A DNA stretch of 41,716 nt from Methylobacterium tarhaniae. GTDB lineage: Bacteria > Pseudomonadota > Alphaproteobacteria > Rhizobiales > Beijerinckiaceae. The notes beneath the pieces were generated by a model that saw only the letters and a program-made list of their open reading frames with translations, did no database searches and had not been told where the DNA came from. Below, one piece after another: positions 8,171 through 15,580 of this stretch (position 1 is the first letter of the stretch; every line of letters begins with the position of its first letter). The DNA is taken from the NCBI RefSeq assembly GCF_001043955.1, contig NZ_LABZ01000045.1, forward strand, positions 1-41,716, written 5' to 3'. The position numbers were made by a program, and so were the translations under genes.

Positions 8171-9098
8171 GGCGGGAATCCCGGCGCAGCAGGAGGACGA
8201 GGAAGAGGGCGCTGCCGACGACACCCATCATGGTGCCGACCGGGATCTCGTAGGGGAACCGGATCACCCGCCCGAGCACGTCGCAGAGGAGGAGGAGCCC
8301 CGCCCCCGACGCCGCCACCAGGGGCAGGGACCGGCGCAGGTTGTCGCCCGCCACCATCGCGACGAGATTCGGCACCACGAGGCCGAGGAACGGGATCGCC
8401 CCGACCGTGGCGATCGTCACGGCGGTGATCATCGCCACGATGGCGATCGCCGCGGCGACGACGCGGCGGTGGTCGAGCCCGAGATTGATCGCGGCGTCGC
8501 GGCCGAGGCCCGCGATGGTGATGCGGTCGGCCATGGCGTAGGCGGCGAGGGTCAGGAGCGCCGCGAGCCACAGAAGCTCGTAGCGCCCGCGCAGGACGGT
8601 CGAGAAGTCGCCCGCCTGCCAGGTGCCGAGGAATTGCAGCATGTCGTTGCGGTAGGCGATGAAGGTCGAGGCCGCCCCGACCACGCCCCCCAGCATGATC
8701 CCGACGAGCGGGACCGTCAGCCGGGCGCGCAGCGGCATGGCGCGCAGGATCCGCAGGAACAGGACGGTGCCGGCAAGCGCGCTCGCGGTCGCCGCCAGCA
8801 TCTTCACCACCACCGGCGCGCCGGGGGCCAGGAGCGTCACGAGGAGCATGCCGAGTGTCGCCGACTCCGCCGTGCCGGCGGTCGAGGGCTCGACGAAGCG
8901 GTTCTGCGCCACGAGCTGCATGATGACCCCCGCCACCGCCATGCCGGCGCCGGCCAGGATCAGCGCCAGGGTGCGCGGCACCCGGCTCGCCAGCAGGATC
9001 TCCGGTCCGCCGGCATCGCCGACGCCGACGAGGAGGCTGGCGGCGGCGAGGACGACGAGGGCGGCCGGGAGGAGGATGCGGAGGGAAGGCGGGGCCAT
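8163..9098 (-). CDS. Iron-chelate ABC transporter permease (YclN/FatD type)
   Basis: A 311-residue FecCD-family permease with about eight or nine hydrophobic helices. The signatures VPRTLALILAGAGMAVAG, NRFVEPSTAGTAESA and TVGAIPFLGLVVPNLVA are typical of the YclN half of petrobactin-type importers. The ATG at 9098 lies two bases after the stop of the binding-protein gene, and its own stop overlaps the start of the next permease gene. The four genes are thus a tightly coupled operon. It partners with the YclO-like subunit and the ATPase to move the metal chelate from periplasm to cytoplasm. Confidence 0.9.
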   Translation of the reverse strand: MAPPSLRILLPAALVVLAAASLLVGVGDAGGPEILLASRVPRTLALILAGAGMAVAGVIMQLVAQNRFVEPSTAGTAESATLGMLLVTLLAPGAPVVVKMLAATASALAGTVLFLRILRAMPLRARLTVPLVGIMLGGVVGAASTFIAYRNDMLQFLGTWQAGDFSTVLRGRYELLWLAALLTLAAYAMADRITIAGLGRDAAINLGLDHRRVVAAAIAIVAMITAVTIATVGAIPFLGLVVPNLVAMVAGDNLRRSLPLVAASGAGLLLLCDVLGRVIRFPYEIPVGTMMGVVGSALFLVLLLRRDSRHA

Positions 9099-9100
9099 TC

Positions 9101-10057
9101 TCAGCGCGCGCCGTCGAGGGCGGCGGCGATCTGGTCGATCGTGGTCTGGAGCGCCCTCAGGCCCCCGGCGGCGAGGTACCAGCTGGCGGCATCGACGTAG
9201 ACGACCTGTCCCTTGCGCCAGGCATTGGTCTGCCGCACCAGCTCGTTGTCCAGGAGCTGGCGCGCCGGCTGGCCCTGCGTGCCGATCGCGGAATCCCGGT
9301 CGAGCACGAACAGCCAGTCGGGGTTGGTCTTGGCGATGAACTCGAACGAGATCGGCTGGCCGTGGATGCCGGCGCCGAGATCGCGCGAGGCCGGCCGGAA
9401 GCCGAGGACGCCGTGGATCAGGCCGAAGCGCGAGCCCGGGCCGAAGGCGCTCAGGCGCCCCCCGGTGGAGAGGACGAACAGGGCCGTGCCGGCCTGCCCG
9501 GCCTTGGCCTGGATGGCCGCGAGGCCGGCCTGGATCCGGGCGATGCGCTCCTCGGCCTGCGCCTCCTTGCCGAAGAGGCGGGCGAGCGCCCGGATGTTGC
9601 GCAGCTCGCTGCCGAGGGGATCGGCGGCGTCGCTGGAGAGATCGATGGTCGGCGCCATCTTCGACAGCGCCTCGTAGCGCGGTCCCGAGCGGCCGCCGAC
9701 GACGATCAGGTCGGGCTCGGCCGCGTTGATCGCCTCGTAGTCGGGTTCCCACAGCGTGCCCATCCGGCGATAGCGGGAGTCGTTGTACTGCGCGAGGGAG
9801 GGCGGCTTCGCCCCGCCCGGCACGCCGAAGACCGGGACCCCGAGGGCGTCGAGGGTGTCGAGCGCGGCGAGATCGAACACGACGACCTTCTTCGGCACCG
9901 CCGGCAGGACGGTCTGGCCGCGGGCGTGCTGCACGGTGATCTCGGCGAGGGCGGGCCCGGCCAGGAGGCCTGCCAAGGGGCCTGCGAAGAGCAGGGCCAG
10001 GGACAGGGCCGTGAGCAGGGCCGAGATGGGGCACCGGATCGGCTTGAGCGACGGCAA
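9101..10057 (-). CDS. Siderophore ABC transporter substrate-binding protein (YclQ/FatB type)
   Basis: A periplasmic binding protein of 318 residues in the class III (helical-backbone) fold. Family signatures are VPKKVVVFDLAALDTLDALG, MGTLWEPDYEAINAAEPDL and the C-terminal VVYVDAASWYLAAGG. Those features resemble FatB/CeuE/YclQ proteins that bind catecholate or petrobactin-type siderophores. I place the start at the TTG at 10055-10057, because GGGAGA lies about six bases upstream and the product then begins with a normal signal peptide (a basic start, a long Ala/Leu core, then ALA-EI). An in-frame ATG at 10120 would add 21 polar residues and has no ribosome site. There is no lipobox, so it should be soluble and periplasmic. 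It is the first gene of the importer operon. Confidence 0.9.
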   Translation of the reverse strand: MPSLKPIRCPISALLTALSLALLFAGPLAGLLAGPALAEITVQHARGQTVLPAVPKKVVVFDLAALDTLDALGVPVFGVPGGAKPPSLAQYNDSRYRRMGTLWEPDYEAINAAEPDLIVVGGRSGPRYEALSKMAPTIDLSSDAADPLGSELRNIRALARLFGKEAQAEERIARIQAGLAAIQAKAGQAGTALFVLSTGGRLSAFGPGSRFGLIHGVLGFRPASRDLGAGIHGQPISFEFIAKTNPDWLFVLDRDSAIGTQGQPARQLLDNELVRQTNAWRKGQVVYVDAASWYLAAGGLRALQTTIDQIAAALDGAR

Positions 10058-10150
10058 CGTGGATCTCCCGTGAGGGGCTGGTCGGCCCGGTGTCCAAGCA
10101 GAGTTGCGATGGCAAGCCAACGCTTCGTCCGCTCAGGTTCTTGTCTGGTC

Positions 10151-10195
10151 GCAGATTTTTGTCGCAAAGCCGGCGACCACTTTTGCGAAATCTGC
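10151..10195. promoter_or_regulatory. Imperfect 45-bp inverted repeat upstream of the importer operon
   Basis: The left arm is GCAGATT (10151-10157) plus TCGCAAA (10162-10168). The right arm is TTTGCGA (10182-10188) plus AATCTGC (10189-10195). All 14 pairs match, with a four-base bulge on the left. It lies about 95-140 bases before the binding-protein start, in a locally AT-richer stretch. It could be a dimeric operator for an iron- or metal-responsive regulator, or an RNA hairpin in the leader. It does not match a Fur, RirA or Irr consensus that I can recognise. Confidence 0.5.
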
Positions 10196-10212
10196 CTAGC
10201 CCATCCCATCCG

Positions 10213-10351
10213 CGACCTCATCCCGAGATGCTGGCGACCGGAGATCGCGTTCGGCCGGAGGGAACCTCGGGGGGCCTTCCGGATGTCTCTACGGATTCCG
10301 GAAGCGTCCTTCGAGCCCTGCGCGACGCTTCGGCATCTCAGGATGAGGTCG
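10213..10351. repeat. Rhizobiales-type intergenic mosaic palindrome (paired CCTCATCC boxes)
   Basis: The 19-mers at 10213-10231 and 10333-10351 are inverted copies with one mismatch (core GACCTCATCCtGAGATGC). The right part (10304-10351) has the layout GCGTCCTTCGAG-CGACGC-CTCAGGATGAGG. This resembles abundant short palindromic repeats between genes of Rhizobiales, which I recall rather than can search. The right box contains the stop codon of the acetyltransferase gene. The element separates the biosynthetic operon from the importer operon and may act as a terminator or mRNA-stabilising hairpin. Confidence 0.6.
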
Positions 10352-10877
10352 TGGATCGGAGGGACGAGAGGGCCGGTCGCGGCCCCATCCCCGGCCCCAG
10401 CCGCGCCATGCAGTGGACATCCACGAACGCGCCGTTCCGGAAGCTCGCGGCCCGATGGGTGCCCTCGATCTCGAACCCGAACCGCTCGTAGAGCGCGATC
10501 GCCCGGGTGTTGTCGACGAACACCGTCATCTCGATCCGGGTGACGTTGAGCCAGTTGTCGGCGGTGTCGATGATCGCGGCCAGCAGCTTCGCGCCGATGC
10601 CGCGCCCCGCGACGTCCTCGTTCACGGCGAGCCAGAACTCCGCCGCGTGGGCGCGCCGGCCGTAGAACGGGCGCAGGGCCGCGGCGCCCACCACCCGGCC
10701 GTCGACCTCGGCCACGAGGTGGACGTCCCGCGGCGAGCGCGGCGCCGCCCAGGCCTTGACCGCCTCGAACGACTCGAACGGGAGCGCCAGGGTCCCGAAC
10801 CGGAAGGCGGGCTGGTTGTACATCTCGAAGAGGTCCGGCGCGTCCGCCTCGCGCATCGCGCGCAGGTTCACATCCAT
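10338..10877 (-). CDS. GNAT family N-acetyltransferase in the metallophore operon
   Basis: A GNAT acetyltransferase of 179 residues from the chosen start. It shows the acetyl-CoA loop in EDVAGRGIGAKLL and the C-terminal VFVDNTRAIALYERFGFEIEG, close to YhhY/phosphinothricin-acetyltransferase-type enzymes. The ATG at 10877 has GGAGA seven bases upstream. The frame continues to an ATG at 10943 that overlaps the stop of the DUF2218 gene, so a 22-residue longer form is possible. It is the last gene of the biosynthetic operon. I infer that it acetylates a free amine of the polyamine arm of the siderophore or its precursor, as proposed for the acetylated petrobactin relatives called rhodopetrobactins. 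The last residues (STTSS) and stop are encoded by a mosaic repeat. Confidence 0.82.
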   Translation of the reverse strand: MDVNLRAMREADAPDLFEMYNQPAFRFGTLALPFESFEAVKAWAAPRSPRDVHLVAEVDGRVVGAAALRPFYGRRAHAAEFWLAVNEDVAGRGIGAKLLAAIIDTADNWLNVTRIEMTVFVDNTRAIALYERFGFEIEGTHRAASFRNGAFVDVHCMARLGPGMGPRPALSSLRSTTSS

Positions 10878-10933
10878 GCCGATCTCCGCGTCCCGATCAT
10901 CAGGTCTCTTGCCCTTCAGGTCTCTCTTGACCC

Positions 10934-11212
10934 TCACGTCCATGCGAAATGCAGCGTCTCGCGAAAGGCGAAGCGCTCGAGGTGGCGCACGATCACGGCG
11001 TGGAAGTCGGGCAGCGTGGCGGGGTCGTCGACGGCGAGGTCGATCGTCAGGGCCTCCGCGTCGGCGGCGAGCCGCGCCTCCCCGAGGGGCAGGGCGATCC
11101 GGGCCGTCGTCGCGTCGAACTCCGTGTCGAACTTGTGCGACCAGTGCTTGGCGAGCTGCTGCAGGTAGCGGCTCGCATGAGCCGTGCCGACGATGGCGCG
11201 GGAATGGGTCAT
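10934..11212 (-). CDS. DUF2218 domain protein
   Basis: A 92-residue soluble protein that is almost entirely one DUF2218 domain: AHASRYLQQLAKHWSHKF near the N terminus and HLERFAFRETLHFAW at the C terminus. DUF2218 proteins are small, of unknown biochemistry, and often occur near siderophore or iron-uptake genes. The ATG overlaps the stop of the AsbDE-like gene (ATGA), placing it firmly inside the biosynthetic operon. Conserved His, Lys and Trp residues in the first helix could bind an anionic or metal-chelate ligand, but that is speculation. A role in chelate release, reduction or storage would fit the position. Confidence 0.82.
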   Translation of the reverse strand: MTHSRAIVGTAHASRYLQQLAKHWSHKFDTEFDATTARIALPLGEARLAADAEALTIDLAVDDPATLPDFHAVIVRHLERFAFRETLHFAWT

Positions 11213-12567
11213 GAGAGGAGGACTTTCTCGGCCGGGCCGTGGTCGGGGAGGTGCGCCGCGTGCCAGGCCCGGTAGGCGGCGGCGAGCTGGCGCTTGAGCG
11301 AGAACTCGACCGCGTCGAGCTCGTCGAGCTTGGCCATGACGGCCGCCGCCTGCGCCGGATCCTCCGTCCGGGCGAGCTTGAGGACGGCGTAGTGCAGGGC
11401 GGTCAGGCCGTTCACCAGGGTCTCGATCTCGTCGCAGACCTGCTGGAACCCGGCATCGGGCCAGCGCAGGGCGCGCCAGAAGAAGGCGAAGCCGTGCTCG
11501 TAGGCCCATTTGCGGATGGTGATGACCGGGAGCTCGCGCAACGCCCCGCCGAGGGCGGCGAGCGTCAGCCCGCCCCGCCCCTCGGCATGGGCCGCCACGA
11601 TGGCCCGGACGGCGTCGATCAGCGGGTTGGCGTCGGGGACGAAGCAGGCCTCGAAGAAGGCCGCGAGATCCGCATCCGCCGGCGGGCGGGCGCGCGCCGG
11701 ATCGAACCGGTAGCCGCCCGCGACGCTCGGCTGGCGGATGGCGTTCAGCATCCGGTCCCGCTCGATCCGCCCCTCCCAGCGGAAGTCGGGATCGCGCACC
11801 TGCCAGAGGTCGGGATCCTCGGTGAGGCTCACCAGCAGGTAATGCGGGAAGGGGTTCTGGTTGAACTTGTTCTCCCGCTCCGGCAGGTGGAACATGTCCA
11901 GCATCACCATCACGCTCTCGTCCGGGTCGCGGCGCGCCAGGAGGTCGAGCAGGGTCGCGACGTTCTCGTCCTTGGAGCGGGAATGGTCGTACCAGGGGAC
12001 GATCGGCACGCCGTAGAGCCGCTCGAACCAGTGGCGGAACGCCTCGTGGTCCATGGCGTCCGAGTGGTAGGCGAGGCGGGAATCGTCGGTGATCGCGAAT
12101 TCGGCGTCCCAGATCAGGAAGTAGAACGGCCGGTGGTCGATCCGGCGCGCCTTCAGCCCGTCGCAGACGCAGCTGACGAAGCAGTGGATCTTCAGGTCGT
12201 AGGGCAGCTCGCCGTGGACCCCGTCGGACGGCGCCTCCGGTGCGGCGGGAGCCTCGGCCGCCGGCTCGCGCGCGACGAGGGCGGCGAGGTCGGCGACGGT
12301 GGAGAGGTCCTGCCGCGCGATCGCCTCCTCGGGGATCGAGAGCCCGAGGTTCAGTTCCAGGGACAGGATGAGCTGCAACACCTGCACGGAGTCGAGGTAC
12401 AGGTCCTCGTTCAGCCGCGCCTGCGGCCCGAACAGGTCGAGATGCGGATGGTTCATCTCCTCGCGCAGGACCGTGCCGATGGCCGCGACGGCGGCGTCCC
12501 GGTCCAGGCCGGACGTCACGACGGGATCCATGGCGATGTTCCTCGACCGATCGACGACGAGAGTCAT
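11209..12567 (-). CDS. Acyl-carrier protein fused to AsbE-like condensing protein (petrobactin type)
   Basis: A 452-residue two-domain protein. Residues about 20-100 are a phosphopantetheine carrier domain with LNEDLYLDSVQVLQL, Ser60 being the expected attachment site. After an Ala/Pro-rich linker (about 101-120) follows a domain resembling AsbE of petrobactin synthesis (LKIHCFVSCVCDGLK, HRPFYFLIWDAEF, VMVMLDMFHLPERENKFNQNPFPHYL). In Bacillus, AsbD (carrier) and AsbE (transfer of the aryl acyl group to the polyamine amine) are separate proteins, and here they are one chain. The start at 12567 has GGAGG six bases upstream and overlaps the ligase stop. An internal ATG at 12531 has a weaker AGGAA. 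The protein should take an aryl acyl group from the AsbC-like ligase and hand it to spermidine or a citryl-polyamine intermediate. Confidence 0.85.
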   Translation of the reverse strand: MTLVVDRSRNIAMDPVVTSGLDRDAAVAAIGTVLREEMNHPHLDLFGPQARLNEDLYLDSVQVLQLILSLELNLGLSIPEEAIARQDLSTVADLAALVAREPAAEAPAAPEAPSDGVHGELPYDLKIHCFVSCVCDGLKARRIDHRPFYFLIWDAEFAITDDSRLAYHSDAMDHEAFRHWFERLYGVPIVPWYDHSRSKDENVATLLDLLARRDPDESVMVMLDMFHLPERENKFNQNPFPHYLLVSLTEDPDLWQVRDPDFRWEGRIERDRMLNAIRQPSVAGGYRFDPARARPPADADLAAFFEACFVPDANPLIDAVRAIVAAHAEGRGGLTLAALGGALRELPVITIRKWAYEHGFAFFWRALRWPDAGFQQVCDEIETLVNGLTALHYAVLKLARTEDPAQAAAVMAKLDELDAVEFSLKRQLAAAYRAWHAAHLPDHGPAEKVLLS

Positions 12568-13829
12568 GGGGTGGCCTCCATCGCGCCGCTGCGGTAGCGC
12601 TCGGCGGCCTCCCGGCGGGAGATCTTGCCGTTGGCCTGGCGCGGGATCGCGCCGACCTGCACCGCCTCGACCGGCACCTGGTGCCCGGCGAGCCAGCGGC
12701 GGCACCAGTCCTGAAGGGCGCGGGGCGGCACCGGCGCCTCGGCGCTGAACAGCAGCATCACCCGCTCGCCCGCGAAGGCATCGGCCTTGGCGAAGGCCAC
12801 CGCGTCGGTGACGCCGGGCATCGCCATCACCACGTCCTCGACCTCGCCCGGATAGACGTTGAGGCCCGAGACGTTGATCGTGTCGCTCTCGCGCGCGACG
12901 AAGACCAGCATGCCGTCGGGCTGCCGGTAGCCGAGATCGCCGGTCCGCACCGTGCCGCCCTCGCCCTCGACGACGATCTCCGCCGGCGCCTCGGCGCTCT
13001 CGCCCGCCCGGACGCGGTGATGCGGCAGGGGGCGGCCGATCGCGTCGGCCCGCTGCAGGTCCGGGTTCACCGCGATGCAGCCGGTCTCCGAGCAGCCGTA
13101 TTGCTGGAAGAGATGGGTCACCCGGGCCCGGATGGCGGTGAACCAGGGAGCCGGCAGCAGCGTGCCCGAGGTCATCGCCGCGTGGATCCGCTCGTCCTCG
13201 GGCATCAGCCGGGCGAGCGTGTGCAGCATGGCCGGCGAGGTGTAGAGCAGCGGCCGCTCGATCTCGCGCAGGCGGCGCAGCAGGTATTTCGGGTTGCCGG
13301 TCTCGAGCACCACCGGCGCCCGGCCGCGGCGCAGGCCCACGAGGAGGCCGCAGATCAGCCCGTAGGAATGGGTGATCGGGCAGGCGATCACCGGGGTCAT
13401 CCCCTCCGGCTCGGTGAAGGCCGCGACGTAGCTCTCGATCTCGCGCTCCACCGCATGCCAGGGGCGGGCGATGCATTTCGGATCGCCGGTCGTGCCGGAG
13501 CTCATCTGGAGCAGGTGCCCCTCGCCCGGCACGGGGGGCGGGGCCTCGTCCAGGCTCTCGCCGTCGAGGTCGTCGAGGAAGATCCGGTGGCAGCCGGCGC
13601 GGGCGGCCAGCCGCCGCGCGCCGTCATTGGGCAGGGCCGGATGGATCGGCAGCAGCGTCGCGCCCACCCGGCGGGCGGCCAGGATGAAGGCGAGGCTCGA
13701 GGGGTTGTCGCGGAAGCGGGCCGCGACGCGCTCGCCGCTGCCGCCCCGCAGGCCGGCGCGCTCCGCGAAATGCGCGAGGGCGGCTTCCATCTCGTCCGCC
13801 GCGACGTTGCGTCCGTCGATCTCGATCAT
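12564..13829 (-). CDS. Aryl-AMP ligase (AsbC-like)
   Basis: A 421-residue member of the ANL adenylating superfamily. It has the P-loop MSSGTTGDPK (109-118), GCSETG (245-250), TGD (296-298), the hinge DTINVSGLNVYPGEVE and the catalytic Lys402 in QANGKISR. It is shorter than normal acyl-CoA ligases, as is AsbC. AsbC activates 3,4-dihydroxybenzoate and loads it on AsbD. The acid here could equally be 4-hydroxybenzoate or another benzoate, and I cannot read specificity from the pocket. Both ends overlap their neighbours by four bases, so it is translationally coupled in the asbA-B-C-DE order. Confidence 0.88.
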   Translation of the reverse strand: MIEIDGRNVAADEMEAALAHFAERAGLRGGSGERVAARFRDNPSSLAFILAARRVGATLLPIHPALPNDGARRLAARAGCHRIFLDDLDGESLDEAPPPVPGEGHLLQMSSGTTGDPKCIARPWHAVEREIESYVAAFTEPEGMTPVIACPITHSYGLICGLLVGLRRGRAPVVLETGNPKYLLRRLREIERPLLYTSPAMLHTLARLMPEDERIHAAMTSGTLLPAPWFTAIRARVTHLFQQYGCSETGCIAVNPDLQRADAIGRPLPHHRVRAGESAEAPAEIVVEGEGGTVRTGDLGYRQPDGMLVFVARESDTINVSGLNVYPGEVEDVVMAMPGVTDAVAFAKADAFAGERVMLLFSAEAPVPPRALQDWCRRWLAGHQVPVEAVQVGAIPRQANGKISRREAAERYRSGAMEATP

Positions 13830-15580
13830 GAGCCTGTCCGCAGGAGGGTGAGAGGGGAGGGGAAGAGGGCATTGGGGACGAGGCGGCTGCAGCGCGCCTC
13901 TTCCAGGCCGAGCTTGCGCGCGAGGAGCGCCTCGACCCGCAGCCGCGGCGCCTCCACGCCGAGCCGGGCGAACCGGTCCGCCAGGCCGTGCTCCGCCGCG
14001 TGGCGGCGCAGGCGCCGGCCGAGGCGGTCCCAGAAGCCGGCCTCGTCGAGCCCGCAGCAACGCCCCAGGAGGCGGGTGACCTCGGTGAGGTTGAAGACGA
14101 ACAGGCTGTCGGTCACCAGCTCGGCGAGGGTGGCGGCCGAGCGCATGGCGTGGAAGCGGTCGTCCGGCGGACCGGCATGGGCCGGGTCGATGGCGCCGAG
14201 ATCCGGCGCCGGCGGCACCCCGGCCAGGAAGTCCGGCGCGTATTCGGCGCTCTCGTGGAAGTCGCGCAGGATCACCCGCTCGGGCCAGCCGTCGCGGTGG
14301 ACCAGGATCATGTTCTGGCCGTGCGCCTCCAGCGCCACGCCATGCGCCACGAGGAGGTGCCAGACCGGCAGCACCGCGACCTCGACCAGCCGGTCGAGCC
14401 AGGCGTGGAGGCCGTACCGCGCCAGCCAGGGCGCGACGAAGGCGGTGCCGTCCGGCTCGACAGCCGGGAGCGCGTTGAACGGCACGGCGGCCTCGCCGGG
14501 CGCCAGGTCCGGGCTCTCGCGCCAGATCGCCGCGAGCCGGCCCGCCAGGGGACCGTCCCGGTCGGCGATCCCGGCGGCGTATTCGCGCAAGACCGCCATC
14601 CGCCCGAGCACGGGATCGCCGGCGACGATGTCCGCCAGCCAGTCCGAGAGCGCCGGCGCGGTCAGGACGAAATGCGGGTCGAGGATCCGCAGGCTCGACG
14701 TGCTGACGACGCTCAAGGCGAGCTTCACGCTCGGGGCCCGCGGGTCGTCGCAAGCGTGCAGGGTGCGCAGGGACTGGCTCGCATGGTAGCGCGGGCCGGC
14801 CGTCCCGAGGGCCACGGCGCCGCCCTCGGCCAGCCGGGAGCGCAGGGGCTCGGTCCCCGCGAGGCGGCGCATCTGCCAGGGATGGACCGGCAGCACCGCG
14901 TGCGACCCGGGAGAATGGCCGGCCTCGTGCAGGCGGTGCCCCAGGAGGTCCCACTCCGCCCCGAGCGTCGCGCGCCAGAACGCCTCCTCGCTGCCCGGCA
15001 GCGACAGGGTCACGGCGCTCCGGGGCAGGGCGAGCCAGTCGAGGCGGAAGGCCTGCGCGGCCTCCGGCCCGTAGCGGGCATGGTCGTCGAGGGTGAAGCC
15101 GGTCCGGGCCTTGAAGCAGGGATGGTAGGGGTGGCCCTCCCACAACGCCGCGTCGAGCGCTCCGAAGGGCAGGGCGCGGCGCTCCGGGGCGCGCAGGGCC
15201 TCTGCGTTCCAGCGGCAGAGCGCGACCGTCTGCCGGAGTTCCGCCAGCAGCCGCTCGCGATGCTCCGGGCCGGCCGGCAGGGCCTCGATCAGGGCGGCGA
15301 GCGGGGCCGGCTGCCAGCCGCCTCCGGCCCGCGCCATCTCGACCGGCGCGGCGAGGCGGGGGCGGCCGAAGGGGCCGAGGGTGCCTGCGGCGCGGAAGCG
15401 GCGCTCGCCCAGCCGCCAGGACAGTCGCCGGTCGCCCGGTGCGGCCTCGGCCATCCCCTCGAACAGCACCGCCTCCGCGAGTTGCCGCAGGACGCGCTCC
15501 TCGATGGCAGATTCCTCGATGACAGGAGCCTCGATGTCTTGCGCCTCGGGCCGGGCGGTCACCTCAGGATGCCAGGACAC
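13826..15580 (-). CDS. NIS siderophore synthetase, IucA/IucC family (AsbB-like)
   Basis: A 584-residue NRPS-independent siderophore synthetase that adenylates a carboxylate, usually citrate or a citryl amide, and condenses it with an amine. Family motifs are GHPYHPCFKARTG (149-161), HPWQ, SQSLRTL followed by VKLALSVVSTSSLRI, and the C-terminal EAHGQN. A ferric-reductase-like FhuF tail completes the fold. The GTG start at 15580 overlaps the upstream synthetase gene by 17 bases. By position and motif spelling I assign it the AsbB role, meaning the second condensation on the citryl-polyamine. Three 15-bp tandem units near the 5' end encode the EAPVIEESAIEE segment. Confidence 0.9.
   Translation of the reverse strand: MSWHPEVTARPEAQDIEAPVIEESAIEERVLRQLAEAVLFEGMAEAAPGDRRLSWRLGERRFRAAGTLGPFGRPRLAAPVEMARAGGGWQPAPLAALIEALPAGPEHRERLLAELRQTVALCRWNAEALRAPERRALPFGALDAALWEGHPYHPCFKARTGFTLDDHARYGPEAAQAFRLDWLALPRSAVTLSLPGSEEAFWRATLGAEWDLLGHRLHEAGHSPGSHAVLPVHPWQMRRLAGTEPLRSRLAEGGAVALGTAGPRYHASQSLRTLHACDDPRAPSVKLALSVVSTSSLRILDPHFVLTAPALSDWLADIVAGDPVLGRMAVLREYAAGIADRDGPLAGRLAAIWRESPDLAPGEAAVPFNALPAVEPDGTAFVAPWLARYGLHAWLDRLVEVAVLPVWHLLVAHGVALEAHGQNMILVHRDGWPERVILRDFHESAEYAPDFLAGVPPAPDLGAIDPAHAGPPDDRFHAMRSAATLAELVTDSLFVFNLTEVTRLLGRCCGLDEAGFWDRLGRRLRRHAAEHGLADRFARLGVEAPRLRVEALLARKLGLEEARCSRLVPNALFPSPLTLLRTGS
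15498..15542 (-). repeat. Three 15-bp tandem units near the AsbB-like N terminus
   Basis: Units at 15498-15512, 15513-15527 and 15528-15542 share a core of CCTCGATG. They encode five-residue blocks of the acidic leader of the synthetase (about residues 13-28), upstream of the conserved domain. Confidence 0.7.
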
